Positions 15,918 through 24,400 of a DNA stretch of 64,000 nucleotides are shown here, one piece after another (the stretch's first letter is position 1; each line of letters opens with the position of its first letter). Both the position numbers and the translations under genes were made by a program. Under the pieces are notes generated by a model. It did not search any database. It worked only from the letters and a program-made list of their open reading frames with translations, and had not been told where the DNA came from. This DNA comes from Pseudomonas umsongensis (GTDB taxonomy: Bacteria > Pseudomonadota > Gammaproteobacteria > Pseudomonadales > Pseudomonadaceae): NCBI RefSeq assembly GCF_002236105.1, contig NZ_NIWU01000002.1, forward strand, positions 868,001 to 932,000, written 5' to 3'.

Positions 15918-17282
15918 CTAGCGCTCGCGCATCGCCTCGGTCCGTGCTTTCAGCACCGGTTTAAGCAGGTAGTCCAGCACCGTCTTTTCCCCGGTAATGA
16001 TATCCACCGTCGCCACCATCCCCGGAATGATCAGCAATGGTTTCGCGTCCCCGCCAAGGTGGTTTTTATCGGTGCGCACCTGGATCAGGTAAAAGCTGTT
16101 GCCCTTGTCGTCGGTGATGGTGTCGGCACCGATCAATTCCAGCTTGGCACTCAGGCCACCGTAGATCGTGTAGTCGTAGGCACTGAACTTGACCATGGCT
16201 TTCTGGCCCGGATGCAGGAACGCCACGTCCTGTGGTCGAACCTTGGCCTCGATCAGCAGGTTGTCTTCCAGCGGTACGATTTCCACCATGTCACTGCCGG
16301 GCTGGACCACACCGCCGATGGTGTTGACCTTCAACAGCTTGATAATGCCCTTGACCGGCGAGGCCACGGTAGTGCGGGTCACGCGGTCGTCGATGGCAAT
16401 GCTCGAGGCCGTGATTTTCGACAGGTCGGTGCGTTTCTCATTCAGCTCTTTCGCTGCATCCGAGCGGAACGACTGTTCGGACTCGTCGATCTTGCTGCGG
16501 ATCTCGGCAATGGCCGATTCCGCCCGGGGAATGGCCAGGGTAGTGGCGTTCAGTGAGCCGCGGATTTCCACCGCGCTGCGCTTGAGCCGCAGGATCTCCA
16601 CCGGCGACACGGCGCCGGTCTTGACCAGGGGCTCGGACATTGCCATCTCCTGGTTGACCAACGCCAGGCTGGAGCCGTACTGCCCGGCTTTGGAACGAAA
16701 CTCCGCCAGTTCCTGGGTTTTTTGCCGCAGTTGTTCGGTCAACGTGCGTTGTTCGCTGGCCAGTCGGCGTTGGCGCTGTTCGTACAGCGAGCGTTCGTCT
16801 TCGGCGACTTGCGGCGCCTTGGCGATCACCTCTTCCGACAGCTTGAATGGCCGTCCTTCGGCTTCGGCCGACAGGCGTTCGACCTGAGCGGTCAGCGCGT
16901 AACGATCGACCTCGCTTTCGCCCTTGTTCGACAGGTAGCGCGTGTCATCCAGGCGTAGCAGGGTATCGCCCTTGTTCACCATTTGCCCTTCACGCACGAA
17001 GATCTCGGTGACGATGCCGCCCTCAAGGTTCTGGATCACCTGGACCTTGCTCGACGGAATCGCCTTGCCTTCGCCCATGGTGACTTCCTGCAGTACCGCG
17101 AACTTGGCCCAGGCCAAAGCGCTGATCAGCAACGCGGCGGCGAGCCACACGGTGATCCGCGACCAGCGTGGGGAGTCCTGTAGAGCGGCGCCAGCCGTTT
17201 CCGGCATGTACTCGGCTTCGGCACTTTTGCCGAAACTGTCAAAGTAGCCACGTGCTTTCGATGCATTCGATGAAGCAGGCAT
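15918..17282 (-). CDS. lapC: Type I secretion membrane fusion protein (LapC/HlyD family)
   Basis: The 454-residue periplasmic adaptor links the ABC exporter to the outer-membrane pore in type I secretion. It has a short cytoplasmic N-terminus, one membrane helix (ITVWLAAALLISALAWAKFA), a lipoyl half (VQVIQNLEGGIVTEIFVREG), a long coiled coil rich in Glu, Arg and Gln, and the HlyD C-terminal barrel ending in IIPGMVATVDIITGEKTVLDYL. This matches LapC of the P. fluorescens adhesin system. AGGAG stands six bases from the ATG, and the stop of lapB is 10 bases upstream, so the two are one unit. If the locus is the second adhesin locus its name would be MapC. Confidence 0.92.
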   Translation of the reverse strand: MPASSNASKARGYFDSFGKSAEAEYMPETAGAALQDSPRWSRITVWLAAALLISALAWAKFAVLQEVTMGEGKAIPSSKVQVIQNLEGGIVTEIFVREGQMVNKGDTLLRLDDTRYLSNKGESEVDRYALTAQVERLSAEAEGRPFKLSEEVIAKAPQVAEDERSLYEQRQRRLASEQRTLTEQLRQKTQELAEFRSKAGQYGSSLALVNQEMAMSEPLVKTGAVSPVEILRLKRSAVEIRGSLNATTLAIPRAESAIAEIRSKIDESEQSFRSDAAKELNEKRTDLSKITASSIAIDDRVTRTTVASPVKGIIKLLKVNTIGGVVQPGSDMVEIVPLEDNLLIEAKVRPQDVAFLHPGQKAMVKFSAYDYTIYGGLSAKLELIGADTITDDKGNSFYLIQVRTDKNHLGGDAKPLLIIPGMVATVDIITGEKTVLDYLLKPVLKARTEAMRER

Positions 17283-17291
17283 AGGCGACTC

Positions 17292-19451
17292 CTAGACGGC
17301 CGCAGAGCCGACACGGCCCTTGCGCAGTGCATCGATGACCGCTTCTTTCGGGCCGTCGGCGACGATCCTCCCGTTGTCCAGTACCACCAGGCGATCGACC
17401 AGACTGAGCATCGAGGTGCGATGGGTCACCAGCAGCAGGGTCTTGCCCTGGACCCAGGCGTGGAGTTTTTGCCGCAAGGCGTCTTCGCTGCTGTTGTCCA
17501 TGGCACTGGTGGGCTCGTCGAGCAGTATGATCGGTGGGTCGAGCAATAAAGCGCGGGCCAGCAATACTGCTTGGCGTTGACCACCGGACAGCAGTTGCCC
17601 ACGCTCGCCGACCGGGCGGTCGAAGCCTTGCGGGTGTTGCCGGGCGAGTTCGGTGACGCCGGTCAGTTCAGCCACTTCGAGCATGCGTGCGTCACTGATG
17701 TAGCGCGCGCCCAGGGTCAGGTTGTCACGCAGGCTGCCGGCCAGCAACGGCAGGTCATGGGCAACGTAACCGATCTGATGGCGCAGGTCGGCGACGTCCA
17801 GTTGGCGCAGGTCCAGGCCATCGAGCAGCAATTGGCCTTGCGCCGGTTCGTAGAACCCCATCACCAGGCGCGCCAGGGTGCTTTTGCCGGAGCCGCTGCG
17901 ACCGATGATGCCAATCCGTTCGCCGGGTTTCACGCTGAAACTGACATTGGCCAGCGCCGGGGCGTTCTGGCCGTTGTAGTGGAAGGTCACGCCGACGACA
18001 TCCAGGGCGCCTTGCAGTTGTGTGCGTTCCAGCGGCCGTTGTCTGGCATCGCGCTCCTGGGGCAGGGACATCAGCGCGTCGGTGCTTTTCATGGTCAGTT
18101 GCGCTTGCTGGTAGCGGGTGATCAGGCCGGCGATTTGCCCCAGCGGCGCCAGGACGCGACTGCCGAGCATGTAGGTCGCTACCAACGCACCGACGCTGAG
18201 GTTGCCGGCGATGATGCTGTAGACCCCGGCGACGATGGTCGCCATGCCGGAAAACTGTTGGATGAACAGCGTGCCATTGGTGGCCAGCGCCGAGAGATTG
18301 CGCGCGTGGCTGTCGAGGCGGGTGAGGGCGCCGTGGGTGCTTTCCCATTTGTGCTGGCGTTCGCTTTCGGCGCTGCAGGCCTTGAGGGTTTCCAGGCCGC
18401 CCAGGGTTTCGATCAGCAGGGCTTGGCGTTCGGCGCCCAGGGCCAGGCTTTTCTGCACGGTGTCACGCAAGCGCGCCTGAATGATCATGGCGAAAATGAT
18501 CGTGATCGGAAACGCCAGCAGCGGAATCACCACCAGCCAGCCACCCAGCAGGCCGATCACCACCAGCATCAGCAGTGCGAAGGGCAGGTCGATCAGGCTG
18601 GTGAGGGTGACGGCGGTGAGGAACTCGCGCAGGCCCTGGAAATCGTGAATGCTCTGGGCGAAGCCACCAATGGTCGCAGGCTTGGCTTTCATCGCCATGC
18701 CGGTGATGCGTTCGAACAGGGTCGCCGAGAGAATCACGTCGGTTTTCTTGCCGGCAGTGTCCAGTAGATGCGCGCGCACCACCCGTAGCACCAGTTCGAA
18801 ACCGGTGCCGATCAGCAGGCCGATGGACAACACCCACAGGGTCGAGGTGGCCTGGTTCGGCACCACGCGGTCGTAGGTCTGCATCACGAACAGCGGCACC
18901 ATCAGCCCCAGCAGGTTGATCAGGAAGCTCGCCAGGATCGCGTCGCTGTACAACCATTTCGACAGCTTCAGGGTGTCGCGAAACCACGCCTCTACCCGTG
19001 GCACCAGCGGTGAACGAAGGTCTTCGAGTTCATGCCGTGGCCGGGCGAACAGCGCCTGGCCACTGTAATGCCCGGCAAGCTCTTGCGTCGTGGTCCATTG
19101 TTCGCCGCCATCGGCTTCGCTGGGCAAAACCAGGACCCGGCCATCCTCGCCAAAGCGGCGCAGCACGGTAGTACGACCGTTGTTGAGCAACAGCAACACT
19201 GGCAGGTTAAGTGCAGAGATGTCTTTGAGGTCGCGGCGCAACAGGCGCGCCTGCAATCCGGCCCGGGCCGCTGCGCGGGGCAGCAGGTCCAGGCTCAGGC
19301 GTTGGTGTGCCATAGGCAGCCCGGCACTCAGGCTGGCGCGACTGACCGTCGCGCCGTGGAGTTTGCAGAGGATCAACAGACCGTCAAGAAGCGGGTCATC
19401 GAAGCTCAGGCGTGGATCGACACCGGTGTTGGCGGTTTCCATGCTGGTCAC
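17292..19451 (-). CDS. lapB: Type I secretion ABC exporter (LapB family)
   Basis: The 719-residue inner-membrane exporter uses ATP to drive the adhesin across the envelope. It has an N-terminal C39-like domain (about residues 15-140), six membrane helices (about 160-440) and an ATPase domain with Walker A GRSGSGKST, signature LSGGQRQ, Walker B ILLDEPTSAMD and an H-loop VTHR. C39-like domains in such exporters bind substrate and usually cannot cleave it. The start is GTG 19451 with GGAG eight bases upstream. A REPIN lies between this gene and lapE, suggesting that lapE mRNA may be stabilised separately. Confidence 0.92.
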   Translation of the reverse strand: MTSMETANTGVDPRLSFDDPLLDGLLILCKLHGATVSRASLSAGLPMAHQRLSLDLLPRAAARAGLQARLLRRDLKDISALNLPVLLLLNNGRTTVLRRFGEDGRVLVLPSEADGGEQWTTTQELAGHYSGQALFARPRHELEDLRSPLVPRVEAWFRDTLKLSKWLYSDAILASFLINLLGLMVPLFVMQTYDRVVPNQATSTLWVLSIGLLIGTGFELVLRVVRAHLLDTAGKKTDVILSATLFERITGMAMKAKPATIGGFAQSIHDFQGLREFLTAVTLTSLIDLPFALLMLVVIGLLGGWLVVIPLLAFPITIIFAMIIQARLRDTVQKSLALGAERQALLIETLGGLETLKACSAESERQHKWESTHGALTRLDSHARNLSALATNGTLFIQQFSGMATIVAGVYSIIAGNLSVGALVATYMLGSRVLAPLGQIAGLITRYQQAQLTMKSTDALMSLPQERDARQRPLERTQLQGALDVVGVTFHYNGQNAPALANVSFSVKPGERIGIIGRSGSGKSTLARLVMGFYEPAQGQLLLDGLDLRQLDVADLRHQIGYVAHDLPLLAGSLRDNLTLGARYISDARMLEVAELTGVTELARQHPQGFDRPVGERGQLLSGGQRQAVLLARALLLDPPIILLDEPTSAMDNSSEDALRQKLHAWVQGKTLLLVTHRTSMLSLVDRLVVLDNGRIVADGPKEAVIDALRKGRVGSAAV

Positions 19452-19493
19452 ATTGATCGCTCCGGTAATTGCATAGATACCTGCACATCAGCC

Positions 19494-19581
19494 CGTAGGA
19501 GCTGCCCCAAGCTGCGATCTTTTGACTTTGATTTTAAGAAAGAAAAGATCAAAAGATCGCAGCCTGCGGCAGCTCCTACAG
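19494..19581. repeat. REPIN-like inverted pair, family B
   Basis: Inverted copies of the family B unit. One arm has two changed bases (GCCCCAAGCTGC). It lies between lapE and lapB, inside the presumed secretion operon. Confidence 0.9.
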
Positions 19582-19585
19582 GGGG

Positions 19586-20944
19586 TTATTTGAGTTCAGG
19601 CAGGCGAGCTTCGCTTTTCACTTCGGCCTGGGCGATTGCATCGGCCGGCAGCACCACGCGCTGTTTGCTCAGCAACTGACCCATGTTCGCCAGCACCCGG
19701 TACATCGAAAACTCCTCGGTGTAGCGTACTTCGGTGTAGCGGCGATTGGCGTTGTAAAGCTCGTTTTCGCTGTCCAGCAGGTCGAGCAGGGTCCGTTGGC
19801 CGAGGCCGAACTGATCCTGATACGCCACGCGTACGCGTCGGCTGGTTTCGGCATACTCGCGGGCGGTCGGGGTTTGCTTCTTGGCGTTGACCATCGCGTT
19901 CCAGGCCAGGTGGATGTTTTCGTTGAGCTGGCGCAGGGCGTTGTTGCGAATGTCCATCGCCTGATTGATCTTGTGGGCATCGGACTGCAGGCGCGCCTTG
20001 TCACTGCCGCCGCGGAACAGGTTGTAGTTCATCACCACCCCGACCCGCCACTCGTTGTCATGGCCTTCTTCGCCCGCGATGTTGTTGTTCGCGCCCACCG
20101 CGGCTTCGGCGTCGAAGCGCGGGTAGAACGGCGACTTGGCGACTTCGTACTGGCTCTCGGCTGATTGCACGTCGGCCTGGGCGGATTTCAGGTAGGGGTT
20201 GTTCTCCACCATGCTTTGCTGGGCATCCGGCAGGGAGGCTGGCACCTCGCCGCGGATCGACGGCGGGGCTTCCAGTTCATCGGGTAGGCGCCCGACGACG
20301 GCGGCGAAGTTCGACTCGGCATCGGCCAAATCGACTTCGGCGGTGTCGAGGTTGTTTTCCGCCAGTGCCCGACGGGCAGTGGATTGGTCGGCGTCGGCGG
20401 TGCTGCCGATCCCCCGCTGGGTGCGCATGCCGATCTGGTCGTTGACTCGCAGGTGCGCTTGCAGGTTGTTCTTGGCCAGGGTCACCAGTTCACGGCGCTT
20501 GAGCACTTCGAGGTAAACCTCGGCGGTGCGCAGGGCCAGGTCCTGGGCGGTGCCTTGGGCGTAGTACGCCCGGGAGTTGACGACGCCCTTGGTCCGCTCG
20601 ACTTCGTTGGCGGTGTTGAACCCATCGAAGAGCATTTGACGAAGGCGCAGTTCTGATTGGGTGTAATTGAGGATTTCGGTGTGGTGATTACCCAACGCGC
20701 GGGTGTTGGTGTTGTCGCTGTACCCGCGCCCGTACGCGGCATTGAGGTCCACCGATGGATAAAAGCCCCCCTTGGCGACCTTCACATCTTCATCAGCCGA
20801 CAGACGGCTGTCCACCCGCGATGCAAGCTCCGGGTGGGTGGCGATAGTGCTCTGGATCGCTTCCGTCAGTGACATTGCATGCGCTTGGGTACCGCAGGCA
20901 ATCGCCAGCAGAACCGCGCTGCAGAGGGGGTTTAAAAGACGCAT
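19586..20944 (-). CDS. lapE: TolC-family outer-membrane pore of type I secretion (LapE-like)
   Basis: The 452-residue protein has a signal peptide (LLNPLCSAVLLAIACGTQAHA), then two OEP repeats of long amphipathic helices and beta strands, for example ELRLRQMLFDGFNTANEVERT and EWRVGVVMNYNLFRGGSDKARLQ. These form a trimeric channel across the outer membrane and periplasm. In the LapA system LapE also holds the adhesin in the pore through its retention module. It is the first gene of the lapEBC unit, with GGGAG upstream and its start facing the adhesin gene. Confidence 0.9.
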   Translation of the reverse strand: MRLLNPLCSAVLLAIACGTQAHAMSLTEAIQSTIATHPELASRVDSRLSADEDVKVAKGGFYPSVDLNAAYGRGYSDNTNTRALGNHHTEILNYTQSELRLRQMLFDGFNTANEVERTKGVVNSRAYYAQGTAQDLALRTAEVYLEVLKRRELVTLAKNNLQAHLRVNDQIGMRTQRGIGSTADADQSTARRALAENNLDTAEVDLADAESNFAAVVGRLPDELEAPPSIRGEVPASLPDAQQSMVENNPYLKSAQADVQSAESQYEVAKSPFYPRFDAEAAVGANNNIAGEEGHDNEWRVGVVMNYNLFRGGSDKARLQSDAHKINQAMDIRNNALRQLNENIHLAWNAMVNAKKQTPTAREYAETSRRVRVAYQDQFGLGQRTLLDLLDSENELYNANRRYTEVRYTEEFSMYRVLANMGQLLSKQRVVLPADAIAQAEVKSEARLPELK

Positions 20945-21468
20945 GGTTCATCTCCCTGAATCCTAATGATGCTTTATGAGTCGCCAATTATTTGACGACA
21001 TTTATAGGTAAAACCGTTTCATGCTTGTAACAAGAGAGCTAAGAACATTTTGAGGCGAACCTAAGAAGTTTTTCTCATAAGACTTATGCCAAAAAAAACT
21101 TATGTACTCTGCCAAATCCAGCACATTGTTCACTGCGAAAGCCCTTGATTTATGTGCCTTATGGCGATCATCAGGGCTTAAGGAAAGTTCAAGTCCAATT
21201 ATCGAAAAAGGACGGAGAGGTGCTGGAGGGGAGGGATGCGGCGCAGACTGGGGTGACGGTTTTTTGTCGCCAATGTGATTCAGGACTGTTACGCAACGCT
21301 GGTGGATGACGTTGTAGAGGCGGCTAGCCCAATGCCATTGATTGCAAAGGGTTTATCGAGATCGCGGACAGCGCACACAATTCGCCAGGGAATCCAATTG
21401 AGCCCACAGGCATGTTCTCCGCATTCAGACAGGGTGCCGACAAAGCGTTGGCAGCGGAGGGAATGCAC
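20945..21468. promoter_or_regulatory. Divergent regulatory region of lapE and the adhesin gene
   Basis: This 524-base interval has no supportable gene. It holds a FleQ-like box near lapE (20983-20996), a CTTGTAACAAG palindrome, two ACTTATG direct repeats (about 21083 and 21103), and a 41-base imperfect hairpin (AAGCCCT at 21139, AGGGCTT ending 21179). A GGAGGG at 21456-21461 is the adhesin ribosome site. A long leader on the adhesin mRNA is likely, since most structure is over 250 bases from its start. Confidence 0.6.
20983..20996 (-). promoter_or_regulatory. Candidate FleQ-like binding site near lapE
   Basis: Read on the minus strand the site is GTCAAATAATTGGC, which shares 11 of 14 bases with the FleQ box GTCAATAAATTGAC described for Pseudomonas exopolysaccharide genes. 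It lies 39-52 bases upstream of the lapE start. c-di-GMP and FleQ control Lap genes in Pseudomonas, which fits. Confidence 0.35.
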
Positions 21469-24400
21469 ATGGCTACGCTCATCGGTATCGTCAGCAAGGT
21501 TATCGGTCAGGTCTTCGCGGTGGCGGGTGACGGCACCCGTCGAGTGTTGATCGAGGGGGACCGGTTGTTTGCCGGCGATCAACTGGTGACCGGGGCCGAA
21601 GGCGCAGTGGCGGTGCATCTGCAAAATGGCCAGGAACTGACGCTGGGTCGCGGCAGTAGCCTGCAAATGACCGCCCAGTTGTTGGCGCATTCGTCGCCCC
21701 ATGTGGAGACGGCTGAAGCGACGACTCCGAGCCAGGCACAGTTGACCGATGTCGAGCAATTGCAAAAAGCCATCGCCGCCGGTGACGACCCAACCCAGAC
21801 CGCCGAAGCGACGGCGGCCGGCCCGGGTTCGACCGAACCTGCCGATGGAGCACAGGGTGGGGGCCACAGTTTCGTCATGCTCGAGGAAGTCGGGGGGCGG
21901 GTCGAGCCGACCATTGGCTTCCCCACCGCCGGGTTCAATGGCATTCCAGAGTTCCCGCTTGCACGGCACGACGGCGATAACAACTCTGACAACGCTGAGC
22001 CTGCGCCGCTGATTACACCGCCAGTGGTCACACTGCCCGAAGTCCCATCGTCGGAGGTCACGCCGCCAGCCGTCATACCACCGGATGTCACGCCACCTGT
22101 CGTCACGCCACCTGAAGTCTTGCCCCCGGTCATCACGCCACCGGTGAACCATCCGGTCATCCTCGATGGTCTGTCAGTGGAGAGTGGTGAACTGACCGTC
22201 AACGAAGCCAACCTGCCTGACGGTTCGGCAAGCAATCCCGCCGCACTGACCCAGAACGGCACCTTCACCGTCACGGCGCCTGACGGGCTGACCAGCCTGA
22301 GCATCGGTGGGATCGCCGTGATCAGCGCTGGCGTAGCCAACGGTTTTCCGCAGTCGATCATCACGCCGCTGGGCAGCACCCTGACCATCACCGGGTACAA
22401 CCCAACAACAGGCGTAGTGAGTTACAGCTACACCCTCAACGACAACGAAAACCATTCGAGCGGCGACGGCACTCAACTCAGCGAACACTTCACCGTGATT
22501 GCCGGTGACAGCAATGGCGACTCCGCCACCGGTTCCCTGGACGTCACCATCGTCGACGACATGCCCAAGGCGAACGATGACAACAACCTCGACACCGCCT
22601 CGGAAACCCGACTCACCCTCGAAGGCAGCGTCCTGGGCAATGACGTGCAAGGTGCCGACCGTGTAGCGATCGGACCCAACAGCGGCCCAATCACCCCCGG
22701 CACGTTCATCGGCACCTACGGCACCCTGGTGCTCAACGCCAATGGCACCTACACCTATACCCTCAATCCCGGCGATGCCGACTTCAAGGCCTTGCACGCG
22801 GGCGGCAATGGCACCGAGACCTTCACCTACACCCTGACCGACGCCGACGGCGATACCAGTACTGCCAACCTGGTGCTGAACGTGCACAACAACGATGACG
22901 GGGTGACCCTCGGCGGCCTGGACGTCGCAGGCGGCGAACTGACCGTCTACGAAAAAAACCTCATGTACGGCAGCGACCCCGATGCCCCGGCGCTGACCCA
23001 GCACGGGACCTTCACCGTCATCGCCCCTGACGGCCTGCAGAGCCTGAGCATTTCCGGTGTCTCGATCATCAGCGGTGGCGTGGTGCAGCCCTTGCCGATC
23101 TCCGGCAGTACCTGGCTGGGCAGCACCCTGACCGTCACCGGCTTTGACCCTGCCACCGGCGTGGTGAGCTACAGCTACACCCTGAACTACACCGAGACCC
23201 ACCCCAACGCCGACGGCGCCAACAGCGTCAGCGAGAACTTCGAGGTCATCGCCATCGATGCCGATGGCAGCGAGGCGCGTGGGGAAATCAACGTCAAGAT
23301 CGTCGACGACTTGCCGACCGCCAAACCCGATGCGACCTCGGTGGTCGAGGGCGGCACTGTCACCGGCAACGTACTGTGGAATGACGTCGGCGGTGCCGAT
23401 GGCTCCGGCGGTGGCGTGGTCGGCGTGCGCGCCGGCGCAGATACCTCGACCCCGGTGCATGGCGGCCTGAACAGCCAGATCAACGGCACCTACGGCTACC
23501 TGACGCTGGATGCCGCAGGCAACGCCGTGTACCACAGCTACCCGAACTCGGTGAGCGGCCCGGGCGCGAGCGATGTGTTCACCTACACCCTGCGCGACGC
23601 CGACGGTGATGAAAGCACCACCACCGTGACCATCGACGTGCACAACAGCTGCCTGGTCGCGGCCAGCGATCAGGACGTCACTGTGTACGAAAAAGCACTG
23701 GACCTGCACCAGGACGGCCAGGACCTGGCGCCCGGCAGCGTGAATGGCAGCCAGCCGAGTAGCGCCGGTGAAACCGCCAGCGGCACCCTGGTCGGCTCGG
23801 TCCATGGTGCCAGTGGCGCCATCACCTACAGTCTGCTCAGCAACGCCATCGGCACCTACGGCCAACTGCTGCTGAACTCCGACGGCAGCTACACCTACAC
23901 CCTGACCTCACCGGCCAGCACCATGCCGCAGGTCAACGATGGTGCCAACACCCTGCACGAAAGCTTCACGTACCAGGTCACCGACAGCCAGGGCAATGTT
24001 GCGACCAGCACCATCGTGATCAATATCGTCGATGACGTGCCGATCGCTACTCCCGATATAGCCTCGGTGGGAGAGGGCGGCTACATCGGCGGCAATGTGC
24101 TGTGGAACGACCACGTAGGAGCCGATGGTCAGTTCGCCGGCGGTGGCGTGGTCGGCGTGCGTGCCGGCGATGACACTTCGACCCCGGTACATGGCGGCCT
24201 GAACAGCCAGATCAACGGCACCTACGGCTACCTGACGCTGGATGCCGCGGGCAACGCCGTGTACCACAGCTACCCGAACTCGGTCAGCGGCCCGGGTGCG
24301 AGCGACGTGTTCACCTATACCCTGCGCGATGCCGACGGTGACGAAAGCACCACCACCGTCACGATCGACGTGCACAACAGTTGCTTTGTGGCGACCAGCG

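Noticed and set aside
16059..18767. Frames opposite lapC and lapB of up to 398 codons
   Set aside because: Shadows of the ABC exporter and adaptor; no domains.
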